A stretch of DNA of 64,000 nt from Sediminicola sp. YIK13 (lineage in GTDB: Bacteria > Bacteroidota > Bacteroidia > Flavobacteriales > Flavobacteriaceae), in the NCBI RefSeq assembly GCF_001430825.1, contig NZ_CP010535.1:2832501-2896500 (forward strand). The letters are read 5' to 3'. This document shows positions 16,483-24,017 of the stretch, piece after piece. The notes beneath the pieces are model-generated. The model saw nothing but the letters and a program-made list of their open reading frames with translations, did no database searches and was not told where the DNA came from. The position numbers and the translations under genes are program-made. Every line of letters begins with the position of its first letter. Position 1 is the stretch's first letter.

Positions 16483-17925
16483 ATGAAAAAGAAAATTATA
16501 TGGATTTTAATTGCGATACTGATAGTTACAATTGGTTATTTAGCTTCATTGTCTGACCCACCAGAAGATGAATCAATAAGGTTTGTTGACATCAATAATT
16601 ATATATCAAAGGAAGAAATGTTTTTTGATATTGATAGCTTAACAAGCACCTTTGAGAAGATTCACCCTAATCCATATAGATTTTTCCAAAAAACCAATCA
16701 CCAATCAAAGGTCGACTCTATAAAACTACAGCTTCCAGATAGTTTGACTATTATAAATTTTTGGCGAATTATTGATCAAATTGTCATTGGCTATAACGAT
16801 GCTCATTCAACTGCACATGATAGTTATGTTCTCACAGATTATGTAAAAAAGGAAAAATTATTCTTTCCCCTTTCGGCAAGAATAGTTGAAAATAAAATAC
16901 TTGTTTCGGTTAGTGAAAGTCAAGAGCAGATTTTGCCAAAAAATACAGAAATAATAAAAATAAACGGGAAGACATCCGAGGAATTGATTAAAGACTTACT
17001 CAACCATGCTACAAGAGAAGCGCAATCATTGAAACTTTTGGAAATATCGGATGATTTCCGGTTCTATTTATGGAAAACCTACAATTGGGAGGAAGATTTT
17101 AACATACATTTTAAAACAATTGAAAGTTCAAGTGCAGATTCAATGCTTATAAACGGCATTAAATGGGAAAATCGAGAAAAATTAACGAAAAATGAAACTC
17201 AATCATATAATTTCAACATATTGGAAAACCAAGTTGGCTATATGAAAATCTCAGACTTTAATAGTGATGAAAAAGAAATTAAGAACTTTTATAAACAGTC
17301 CTTTAAATCATTAGTAGAAAATAATTCATCACATATAATCTTAGATTTTAGAGGTCACAAAGGAGGAGCTGATAGCTTTGGAGAACATTTAGCTAAATAT
17401 TTTGCCAAAGAACCATTTAGAAAATTATCAAAAGCATATTGGAAAATAACCCCTGAGTTTAAAGAAGCCTTTGACAGAAAATTTATCCCTATTAGTATCC
17501 GTTGGTTTAAACCAGTTTATCTGGTTAATGGATATTCAAGCATTTTTTATGGAGCGAAAAAAAATGAATTGGTAACAGTCAATTATGAAATGAATAAACC
17601 TTTATCCGAAGAAGAGAGATTCCTTGGAAATGTATATTTGATAACAGACCATAATACTTTTTCAGCAGGGTCAATTTTCGCAGAAATGTTTAAGTTTTAC
17701 AATATGGGGAAAATAGTTGGCCAACCAACAGGTAATTTGTACTCTTTTAATGGTTTTGCGCTTACTAATTTCACGCTACCCTATTCAAAATTATCATTTC
17801 AAGTTTCTTCGGTTTATAATATTGCAAATAACGAATATGAAGGAATGAAATCTGTACAGCCTGACGATATTATTGATTTAAAAGAAAACCCTGTGGATTA
17901 TATTATTGAAACATATATCCGATAA
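16483..17925 (+). CDS. Cassette 18: S41 family peptidase-like protein
   Basis: A 480-residue protein with an N-terminal membrane anchor or signal (IIWILIAILIVTIGYLASL). It has the S41 order: an N-terminal helical bundle, a PDZ-like LSARIVENKILVSVSESQ region with IIKINGKTSEEL near residue 165, then the catalytic fold with HIILDFRGHKGG near residue 285 and the nucleophile region DHNTFSAGSIFAEMF near residue 390, Ser in SAGS. S41 enzymes (C-terminal processing and tricorn-like proteases) act in the envelope. The Ser motif is intact; the substrate is unknown. Confidence 0.85.
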   Translation: MKKKIIWILIAILIVTIGYLASLSDPPEDESIRFVDINNYISKEEMFFDIDSLTSTFEKIHPNPYRFFQKTNHQSKVDSIKLQLPDSLTIINFWRIIDQIVIGYNDAHSTAHDSYVLTDYVKKEKLFFPLSARIVENKILVSVSESQEQILPKNTEIIKINGKTSEELIKDLLNHATREAQSLKLLEISDDFRFYLWKTYNWEEDFNIHFKTIESSSADSMLINGIKWENREKLTKNETQSYNFNILENQVGYMKISDFNSDEKEIKNFYKQSFKSLVENNSSHIILDFRGHKGGADSFGEHLAKYFAKEPFRKLSKAYWKITPEFKEAFDRKFIPISIRWFKPVYLVNGYSSIFYGAKKNELVTVNYEMNKPLSEEERFLGNVYLITDHNTFSAGSIFAEMFKFYNMGKIVGQPTGNLYSFNGFALTNFTLPYSKLSFQVSSVYNIANNEYEGMKSVQPDDIIDLKENPVDYIIETYIR

Positions 17926-17955
17926 TTAGAAAATTAACATAGAAGAAAACCGAAC

Positions 17956-18086
17956 ACACAACAATGTATATAAAAAATAGGCGAAACAGTAATAAATTCA
18001 AGGCTTTTGGCTCGTTTCGAAATTTATGCTTAACCGAAAGTTTGGTGCTTCGAAACCGCCTACTTTTCATATACTAAACGTTGTGC
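17956..18086 (+). repeat. attC-like site 18 (class E)
   Basis: Begins ACACAAC, matching cassette 18's GTTGTGT, and ends GTTGTGC. 131 bp. Near-identical body to site 9. Confidence 0.85.
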
Positions 18087-18100
18087 AACATTTAAATCAA

Positions 18101-18871
18101 ATGAAGAATTTCCTAACTATAATCAGCTTTTTATTTTCAATTCTTGCCGTTTGTCAATCCAATCCCATGGATTTGTACAATACTGGCAACGCAAATTTTA
18201 AAGCTGGAAACTTCGAAAAAGCAATCGAAAACTATACGGAGTTAATGGAAATCATTGAAGAACCTACTGTCCAAAAAACCTGTTTTATCAATCGAGGTCT
18301 TTCATACGACAGACTTAAAAAATATGACTTGGCAATTGCGGACTTCACAACTGCAATAAAAATGGACAGCACGGACATGGCGTCATATATTGACAGAGGA
18401 ATTTCAAAAATGCATTCTGGCAATCTTGAAAAAGCAATAATGGACTTTAATCATGTCATTCGATTGAAAACCAATCAAAGAATGACAGAAAACGCTATTT
18501 ACTGGAAAGCCAAAATTCATTACTCGCAACAAAAGTTTGAAGAAACCGTAGCTGATTGTGACCAGTACTTTCTTATAAACCCAAAAGACCCGGAATTGTA
18601 TTTTATTCGTGGCTCAGCGAATGGAATGTTACGGAATTTCGAGGAGGCGATTAAAGACTATGATAGGGCAATCGAATTGAATCCAAATTACTACCAGGCA
18701 ATTGCCAACAGGGGAACAACAAAAATCAACCTTCTGACTGGAAATGGAAAGCTACAGCCAAGTAAGAGAGAAACAAGAAATCCATGTAAGGACCTAAAAA
18801 AAGCCAAGGAATTGGGAGATAACTCTGTGGACGACTTAATTTACGTTTACTGCGACAAAAAAAGAAAATAA
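18101..18871 (+). CDS. Cassette 19: TPR repeat lipoprotein
   Basis: A 256-residue protein with a lipoprotein signal (FLFSILAVC, Cys 18). At least five tetratricopeptide repeats follow: LYNTGNANFKAGNFEKAIEN, FINRGLSYDRLKKYDLAIAD, YIDRGISKMHSGNLEKAIMD, IYWKAKIHYSQQKFEETVAD and YFIRGSANGMLRNFEEAIKD. TPRs make protein-protein contacts; no partner is evident. I chose the ATG at 18101; the upstream extension of the frame falls in the attC site. Confidence 0.85.
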   Translation: MKNFLTIISFLFSILAVCQSNPMDLYNTGNANFKAGNFEKAIENYTELMEIIEEPTVQKTCFINRGLSYDRLKKYDLAIADFTTAIKMDSTDMASYIDRGISKMHSGNLEKAIMDFNHVIRLKTNQRMTENAIYWKAKIHYSQQKFEETVADCDQYFLINPKDPELYFIRGSANGMLRNFEEAIKDYDRAIELNPNYYQAIANRGTTKINLLTGNGKLQPSKRETRNPCKDLKKAKELGDNSVDDLIYVYCDKKRK

Positions 18872-18878
18872 AAACGTT

Positions 18879-19009
18879 GCACAACACGGTGTATAATTAA
18901 TTGCGGGCGGAATTTCCAATTGGAAATTCCTGCAATCAATTATCTTTAATGTCAGGCGGACATTTTCCGTTGGAAAAGTCCGCAACTAATCATACACGAA
19001 CCGTTACCT
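18879..19009 (+). repeat. attC-like site 19 (class B)
   Basis: Begins GCACAAC, matching cassette 19's GTTGTGC, and ends GTTACCT. 131 bp. Arms GTGTAT/ATACAC and TTGCGG/CCGCAA. Confidence 0.85.
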
Positions 19010-19031
19010 GCAAGCTGAAAACAAATCTGGA

Positions 19032-19583
19032 ATGTATAAAAACTTAGAAACTGATAGACTAATAATCCGACCAATCAACTTGACAGACTCAAAGTTTATT
19101 ATTGAATTGGTTAATTCTGATGGATGGTTGAAGTTTATTGGAAATAGGAATATATCTGACAAGAATGATGCTGAAAAGTATATTCAAAAAATACTTGATA
19201 GTCCAAACTTTTATTATAGCGTTTTCCAATTAAAAACCACAAAAGAACCTGTCGGAATAGTCACATTTTTAAATCGTGCGGAACAAAAATTCCCAGACAT
19301 TGGATTTGCAATGTTACCTGAGTATGAAAAAAACGGATACACATTAGAAGCAAGTAGAAAATATTTAGATGAAATAATTAAATCTAATAAATATGAAAAC
19401 ATTATAGCAATTACTATTCCCGACAATCAAAAATCTATTAAATTACTTATGAAACTCGGACTTGAGTATGAATCTGATTATGTTGGAGATAATGGCACGT
19501 TATCTATATTTAGTTTGAGTCCTGAAAAAAAGCCAGCAGGTAACAATGGCTATAATTCATTGTGGCAGTATGCAAAAAACTAA
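19032..19583 (+). CDS. Cassette 20: GNAT acetyltransferase (RimJ/RimL type) with attC-encoded tail
   Basis: A 183-residue protein that opens YKNLETDRLIIRPINLTDSK, the typical start of RimJ/RimL-type GNATs, and has IGFAMLPEYEKNGYTLEAS as the acetyl-CoA region and NQKSIKLLMKLGLEYESD as the C-terminal signature. Such enzymes acetylate protein N-termini, antibiotics or small molecules. The last 14 residues (NNGYNSLWQYAKN) are encoded by the truncated attC site, just as in cassette 1. No signal peptide is present. Confidence 0.83.
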   Translation: MYKNLETDRLIIRPINLTDSKFIIELVNSDGWLKFIGNRNISDKNDAEKYIQKILDSPNFYYSVFQLKTTKEPVGIVTFLNRAEQKFPDIGFAMLPEYEKNGYTLEASRKYLDEIIKSNKYENIIAITIPDNQKSIKLLMKLGLEYESDYVGDNGTLSIFSLSPEKKPAGNNGYNSLWQYAKN

Positions 19584-19622
19584 AATAGAAACCACCAAAC
19601 AGCTTGATTTCATAAGTGTAAA
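19538..19622 (+). repeat. attC-like site 20, left half only (class C, truncated)
   Basis: Begins AGGTAAC, matching cassette 20's GTTACCT, and follows the class C body as far as CTTGATTTCATAAGTG, then similarity stops. The right arm (CCACAA...ATAGCC...GTT) is absent, so the array was cut here when it joined the mobilisation module. Confidence 0.75.
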
Positions 19623-19639
19623 GGCTAATCTATAACTTT

Positions 19640-19700
19640 TGTAAACTATGTATCTTAACGAACACCCGGTACGATAAAGGCACATAGTTTACACTTTTTT
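19640..19700 (+). terminator. Large inverted repeat followed by T-run
   Basis: TGTAAACTATGT (19640-19651) pairs perfectly with ACATAGTTTACA (19682-19693) around a 30-nt loop and is followed by CTTTTTT. It could end transcription of the array or be a boundary structure. Confidence 0.45.
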
Positions 19701-20125
19701 AGTTTATAATTTGAGATCAAAATTAAATTATTGTCCCTTGTAAAAGTTTCTTCAAGTAATACTTAGTTATCAAATAACACTTCAAACAATCCAATTTTAA
19801 AGATCTGACTTTTTTCCTGTTAAAATTTCCCTATTCCTTGGATTTCAATTGTTGATAACCTAGAATTACCTTCTATATAGGAAACATTGCCAAGATAGAA
19901 AATGGTTTCATTCAGTATCTTATGAAACCAAATAAAATTTATACTTTATAAACATAATCTCATTTGGTCCGTTTTGATATAATATACTGTATATCAATTA
20001 TTTGTGGATAACTCCTTACATCGTTCCATAGGGCTGTTCGCCTATTTTCATACATTTATCCAATACCAATATTGAAAGAAAACAAAAGCGCTTTTGTTCA
20101 TTTCACATCCTTAAAAAGAAATAAA
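19701..20125. other. AT-rich spacer between cassette array and mobilisation module
   Basis: No gene or convincing site is seen over about 425 bp. The sequence changes abruptly from AT-rich to GC-richer after 20126, which marks the junction of two modules of different origin. Confidence 0.5.
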
Positions 20126-20395
20126 ATGGACACAATTTTAATACTCGGACGGCTGGACCGTTTGGAAAAACTTTTGATGGCGAAGAAAGAGGTACTGACC
20201 TTTGAGGAGACCTGTGATTATACAGGGATATCCAGAAGTTACCTGTAAAAACTTACCGCTGCGGGGACCGTTCCGCACTCCAAGCCCAACGGAAAACTTA
20301 TTTTTTTCGAAAGGAAGAAAATTGAGGGCTGGCTGCTCCAGAACGAACGAGAACCCATAGAGGAAATCGAAACGATAGCGAAGCCTGTTCGTTAG
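20126..20395 (+). pseudogene. Helix-turn-helix (excisionase-like) gene interrupted by an in-frame stop
   Basis: One frame runs from ATG 20126 to TAG 20395 (89 codons plus stop) except for TAA at 20246-20248. The halves read LTFEETCDYTGISRSYL then KLTAAGTVPHSKPNGKLIFF and ERKKIEGWLLQN, the MerR-like winged-helix of small excisionase/HTH_17 proteins that normally precede the helicase and primase in such elements. The stop replaces the residue between SYL and KLT, where relatives have Tyr; a single C or T to A change would create it. Excision or replication control may be lost. Confidence 0.75.
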
Positions 20396-20467
20396 GCGAC
20401 CGTATATCCAAACTTTTCAAATTTCATTACACCTTGGGAATCCCCTAGGTGTTCAAAACCCTATACT

Positions 20468-21673
20468 ATGAAAAAAGTACCGTACTTACGGGTGGGCACC
20501 TCGTACTATAAACTGGTGCAGGCACCGACCATCGCAGGCCATTTCAACGAGATCTTGGTCCATTGGAACATCGAGACCATCCGCCAGGACCATGGAAAGG
20601 ATTACCTGAGCAAGGTTCCAAAGTATGATGGCTTCACATGTATCCCCAGCCACGTCGATTTTAAACAGGAGTACAAAGGGTTTTATAATACCTATTCCCC
20701 GTTGCCCGCAATCCCCAAAGAAGGGGATTGTAGTACGTCATTAAGTTTCCTTGAACACATTTTCGGCCAGCACTATGAACTGGGATTGGACTACCTTCAA
20801 CTGTTATATACGAAACCGGTCCAGGTATTGCCAATCCTGTGCCTGGTCTCCAAGGAACGATCCACGGGCAAGAGCACCTTTTTGAAATGGCTGAAGGCCA
20901 TCTTCGACAACAACATGACCTATCTGACCAATGACAGTTTCAGCAGCCAGTTCAATGCGGACTGGGCGAACAAGCTGCTCATCTGTATAGATGAGGTTCT
21001 GTTCAACAAAGAGGAATTGACCGAACGCATCAAGTACCTGAGCACGACCAATATCAACAAGTTGGAGGCCAAGGGAAAGGACAAACGGGAAGTGGAGTTC
21101 TTTGGCAAGTTCATCCTGTGCAGCAACAACGAGGACAATTTTATTAAGATAGACGGGAACGAGACCCGTTTTTGGGTGCTGAAAATACCGGTACTTAAAA
21201 AGGAGGAGACCGATTTCCTGTATCACCTGAAATCGGAAATACCGGCTTTTCTGCATTTCATGCAACAGCGGCAGCTATCGAGCGAGCACAGCACTAGAAT
21301 GTGGTTCACCCCAAAACAGATTAGAACAGCAGCGTTAAAAAGGTTGGTACAGAACAATAGGAACCGGGTGGAGAAGGAGCTGGCCAGTATCCTGTTCAGT
21401 GTCATGGAAAAGTTCGAACTGGAGGAGATACATCTCTGTCCCATCGATGCGCTGCACCTGTTGAACAAGACCCGCGTCAAGACCGACCTGACACAGTTAC
21501 GGAAATTGCTGAAGAATGATTGGAAACTTGTCAACCAGGACAACTCCAACAAATACCAAAAAGTGACCATTTGGAGCGATGGGGATATAAACCTGACCGA
21601 TGCCAAGGGAAGGTACTTTACGGTGGCAAAAGACTTTTTGGACAAAAATTTTGATGATACGATGACGGAATAG
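20468..21673 (+). CDS. VapE-like / DUF5906 primase-helicase ATPase
   Basis: A 401-residue protein. An N-terminal region of about 100 residues leads to a P-loop ATPase with Walker A SKERSTGKSTFLKW (about residues 127-140), Walker B LLICIDEVLFN (about 175-185), and FILCSNNEDNFIKIDGNETRFWVL (sensor region, about 215-238). This is the SF3-like helicase layout of VapE/DUF5906 proteins in phages and integrative elements, used to replicate the excised circle. It lies upstream of the iteron-like repeats and primase. The GC content is clearly higher than in the cassettes. Confidence 0.82.
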   Translation: MKKVPYLRVGTSYYKLVQAPTIAGHFNEILVHWNIETIRQDHGKDYLSKVPKYDGFTCIPSHVDFKQEYKGFYNTYSPLPAIPKEGDCSTSLSFLEHIFGQHYELGLDYLQLLYTKPVQVLPILCLVSKERSTGKSTFLKWLKAIFDNNMTYLTNDSFSSQFNADWANKLLICIDEVLFNKEELTERIKYLSTTNINKLEAKGKDKREVEFFGKFILCSNNEDNFIKIDGNETRFWVLKIPVLKKEETDFLYHLKSEIPAFLHFMQQRQLSSEHSTRMWFTPKQIRTAALKRLVQNNRNRVEKELASILFSVMEKFELEEIHLCPIDALHLLNKTRVKTDLTQLRKLLKNDWKLVNQDNSNKYQKVTIWSDGDINLTDAKGRYFTVAKDFLDKNFDDTMTE

Positions 21674-21701
21674 GGCGGGGCCAATGTTTACGGGGCCTAG
21701 G

Positions 21702-21846
21702 CTGTCATCAAACTGTCATCATTCTGTCATCAAAAAAAATAATGATGACGGAAAACACTTGGAAAAAACGAAGAACGATGACGTGATGACAAAACGATGA
21801 CAGGGGAAACCTAACACTGTAGGGGCCTTAGAGGGTGTTGTCATCA
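21702..21846. repeat. Iteron-like cluster, possible replication origin
   Basis: The core TGTCATCA occurs as CTGTCATCA at 21702, 21713 and 21724 (exact 11-bp spacing, one helical turn), then in inverse orientation at about 21743, 21776, 21784 and 21795, and again forward at 21838. It lies in the non-coding gap between the helicase and primase genes, the usual place for an origin. The origin role is inferred from arrangement. Confidence 0.5.
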
Positions 21847-21880
21847 TATCATCAAAAAAACAGCTAAAAGCATTTGGCTT

Positions 21881-22837
21881 ATGAAAGAAAAAAGAACAAC
21901 AGGATTATCGTGTGAAAGAGCCCGAACTTTTCCCATCGAAAAAGCGCTGGCAAAACTAGGGCACTTTCCGACCACGACAAACGAAAAAGAAGCTTGGTTC
22001 CTGAGCCCGTTCCGCTCAGAGGCCCAAGCCTCTTTCAAGGTGTCCAAGAGACTTAATAGATGGTACGACCATGGAGAAGGAACCGGTGGAAATGTTATCG
22101 ACCTGGTATGTAAAATGAGACAATGCACCGTAAAAGAAGCTTTACGAATAATCGGAGAGGATAAGAACTCTTTTTTATTTCAACAGCAGCCCAGTTTTAA
22201 AGTGGAACAACAGGATAAAATCTTTGTAAAAGAAGTCAAGGAACTTACCCATTATGCTTTGCGAGGTTATTTAAGTTCCAGATCTATTTCAACCACAACC
22301 GCGAAGAAATACATTAGTGAGGTCCATTATAGTTTTAAGAATAAGAACTACTTCGCCATCGGTTTTAAAAACGATTCCGGAGGATGGGAACTTCGTAACA
22401 AATATTATAAGAACTGTAGTTCTCCCAAGGACATCACCCACATCAAAAAAGGAAATAAAAAACTTATGGTTACCGAAGGCGTGTTCGACTTACTATCCCT
22501 TCTTAGCTATAATGAAATTTTGGAAGAAGATTGTGATTTTTTAGTCTTGAACTCAACTGCCTTCGTTTCAAAAGCTACGAAAATCATACAGGATTATTTA
22601 ACTATAAATCTCTATCTGGACAACGATTCAAATGGAAAAAGGACGACCCAAAAAATGATAAAAAATTCCATTAACTGCCTGGACAGATCAATGCTATATG
22701 AAGGGTTCAAGGACATGAACGAATGGTTGATTGGAAATGCTAGAAAGGGACTTGGTCAGGAAGCGCGAGATGTGTCTTTGTTGCCACAAAAACAAACTCG
22801 CTTTACTCCCGATGGTCGCAAAGTAAAAAAGAAATGA
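21881..22837 (+). CDS. TOPRIM-domain DNA primase of the element
   Basis: A 318-residue protein. The N-terminal half has the CHC2-like primase pattern without the cysteines: PIEKALAKLGHFPTTTNEKEAW, FLSPFRSEAQASFKVSKRLN and RWYDHGEGTGGNVIDLV. The C-terminal half has a TOPRIM fold: LMVTEGVFDLLSLL near residue 196 (acidic Glu) and LYLDNDSNGKRTTQKM near residue 246 (DxD). It is typical of the small primases of Bacteroidota mobilisable elements. Its stop overlaps the start of mobC by 4 bp, so it is translationally linked to the mobilisation genes. Confidence 0.88.
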   Translation: MKEKRTTGLSCERARTFPIEKALAKLGHFPTTTNEKEAWFLSPFRSEAQASFKVSKRLNRWYDHGEGTGGNVIDLVCKMRQCTVKEALRIIGEDKNSFLFQQQPSFKVEQQDKIFVKEVKELTHYALRGYLSSRSISTTTAKKYISEVHYSFKNKNYFAIGFKNDSGGWELRNKYYKNCSSPKDITHIKKGNKKLMVTEGVFDLLSLLSYNEILEEDCDFLVLNSTAFVSKATKIIQDYLTINLYLDNDSNGKRTTQKMIKNSINCLDRSMLYEGFKDMNEWLIGNARKGLGQEARDVSLLPQKQTRFTPDGRKVKKK

Positions 22838-23136
22838 AACGTACGTACATCAAATTCCGTTGCTCCATCTACGAGAAAAAACTGCTCCGGAAAAGGGCGG
22901 AACGGGCAGGACTTTCCCTCTCCGAATATTGCCGCAGCTCCGCTTTCGGCAATACCGTCATCGAGCGGTTGACCGAGGAACAATTGGCCCATTATAAAAT
23001 GCTGGTGAAGTACAAGAGCAACTTTACCCGGATCGGCAATATGTTCAAGAAGCACAATCCAAGACTGGCCGGCGAGGTTGAGCAATTGGCGGAGGAAATA
23101 CGGACACACCTTTATAATTTCAAAAGAACAAAGTAA
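22834..23136 (+). CDS. MobC-like mobilisation protein
   Basis: A 100-residue basic protein. RTYIKFRCSIYEKKLLRKRA with GLSLSEYCRSSAFG is a ribbon-helix-helix-like N-terminus, and RIGNMFKKHNPRLAGEVEQL is the conserved MobC tail. MobC accessory proteins bind near oriT and help the relaxase open the DNA. The gene overlaps the primase end by 4 bp and touches the relaxase start (shared base at 23136), a tight operon. Confidence 0.85.
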   Translation: MKRTYIKFRCSIYEKKLLRKRAERAGLSLSEYCRSSAFGNTVIERLTEEQLAHYKMLVKYKSNFTRIGNMFKKHNPRLAGEVEQLAEEIRTHLYNFKRTK

Positions 23137-24005
23137 TGATAGGCAAGGGAACGTCCATAGCGCATACGGGTACAAGTATCGATTACGGTTGGAACCAGGA
23201 GAAGGATGCGGAAATCGTATTCAGCCAACATTTGGCTGGCAACAGTCCCCAAGAGATCACCGAGGAGTTCAGGTTGATACAAGAAGAGAATATCCGCTGC
23301 CAAAAGAATACCCTTAGCTTTATACTCAGTCCGACACAGGAAGACGGCAGAAACCTTTCCAAGGAACAATTAGGGGAACTGACACAAAGGTTCGTCAAGC
23401 AAATGCAGCTGAAGGAACGGCAGGCCATCGCCTTTGTCCATAGGGACAAGGCACATACCCATGTCCATTTATACGTGAACCGGATCGGTTTCGATGGAAA
23501 GGCCTACAACGATAGTTTTATCGGGAAACGAAGCCAGCTTGCAGCCGAAAATGTTGCCAAGGAAATGGGACTGACCACGGTCAAGGAAGTACAACGGGAA
23601 AAGGAACTGGATACCATAAAGGTCCGGCTAGAAATAAAGGACATCCATCAAAGAGTAATGGAAAGCGAAAGGCCAAAAACATTGGACAGTTATATCCAGA
23701 TCATGAAAGAAAGAAAAGTGCAAGTCATCCCGACCATTAATAAAGCGAACAGGTTACAGGGATTCAGGTTCCAATATGAAGGCCATAACTTCAAGGCCAG
23801 TGAGGTAGACCGCTCCATGTCCGGAGGAAGGATCATGGCACAACTTTCCAAGAACAAAGGGATTGCAAAACCAAAAGAGGTCGGCAAATCGGTCCAGCTA
23901 CTAGGGAAAACTTTGGAGTTGAGTACTAATCTTGCAACTAGCATCGCCAAGAACATCATCAAAAAAACGATCAAAAAGGCCATCGATACAGGAATCGGAT
24001 ATTAA
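23136..24005 (+). CDS. Relaxase/mobilisation nuclease (MobB-like)
   Basis: A 289-residue protein. The relaxase three-histidine motif is visible as DKAHTHVHLYVNRI near residues 103-116, preceded by LSFILSPTQEDGRNLS and AIAFVHR. A candidate catalytic tyrosine is Tyr 17 in SIDYGW. Relaxases nick one strand at oriT and pilot it to the recipient. The protein is shorter than plasmid relaxases but normal for Bacteroidota mobilisable elements. No coupling protein or type IV secretion genes are near, so it would borrow these. Confidence 0.88.
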   Translation: MIGKGTSIAHTGTSIDYGWNQEKDAEIVFSQHLAGNSPQEITEEFRLIQEENIRCQKNTLSFILSPTQEDGRNLSKEQLGELTQRFVKQMQLKERQAIAFVHRDKAHTHVHLYVNRIGFDGKAYNDSFIGKRSQLAAENVAKEMGLTTVKEVQREKELDTIKVRLEIKDIHQRVMESERPKTLDSYIQIMKERKVQVIPTINKANRLQGFRFQYEGHNFKASEVDRSMSGGRIMAQLSKNKGIAKPKEVGKSVQLLGKTLELSTNLATSIAKNIIKKTIKKAIDTGIGY

Positions 24006-24017
24006 AAAAAAGAAGCT

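Larger units (their letters stand above)
2311..19622 (+). mobile_element. Integron-like array of 20 gene cassettes without an integron integrase (CALIN-like)
   Basis: Twenty units, all in the same direction, each consist of GTT plus private bases, a gene 5-60 bp later, then an attC-like site whose first bases are the reverse complement of that unit's own first bases. Linear cassettes: 2312-2886, 2887-3246, 3247-3980, 3981-4787, 4788-5765, 5766-6367, 6368-7498, 7499-8428, 8429-10403, 10404-11022, 11023-11381, 11382-11804, 11805-13063, 13064-13776, 13777-14571, 14572-15479, 15480-16427, 16428-18080, 18081-19003, 19004-about 19622. Sites are mostly 131-138 bp, four are 195-197 bp, and they fall into about six sequence classes. 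No IntI gene is present. The cassette logic is read directly; the recombination mechanism is inferred from integrons. Confidence 0.9.

Noticed and set aside
2761..19622. CRISPR array or plain intergenic repeats
   Set aside because: Units are whole genes of variable length, and the repeats are 131-197 bp with cassette-private ends, which CRISPR and REP-type repeats do not have.
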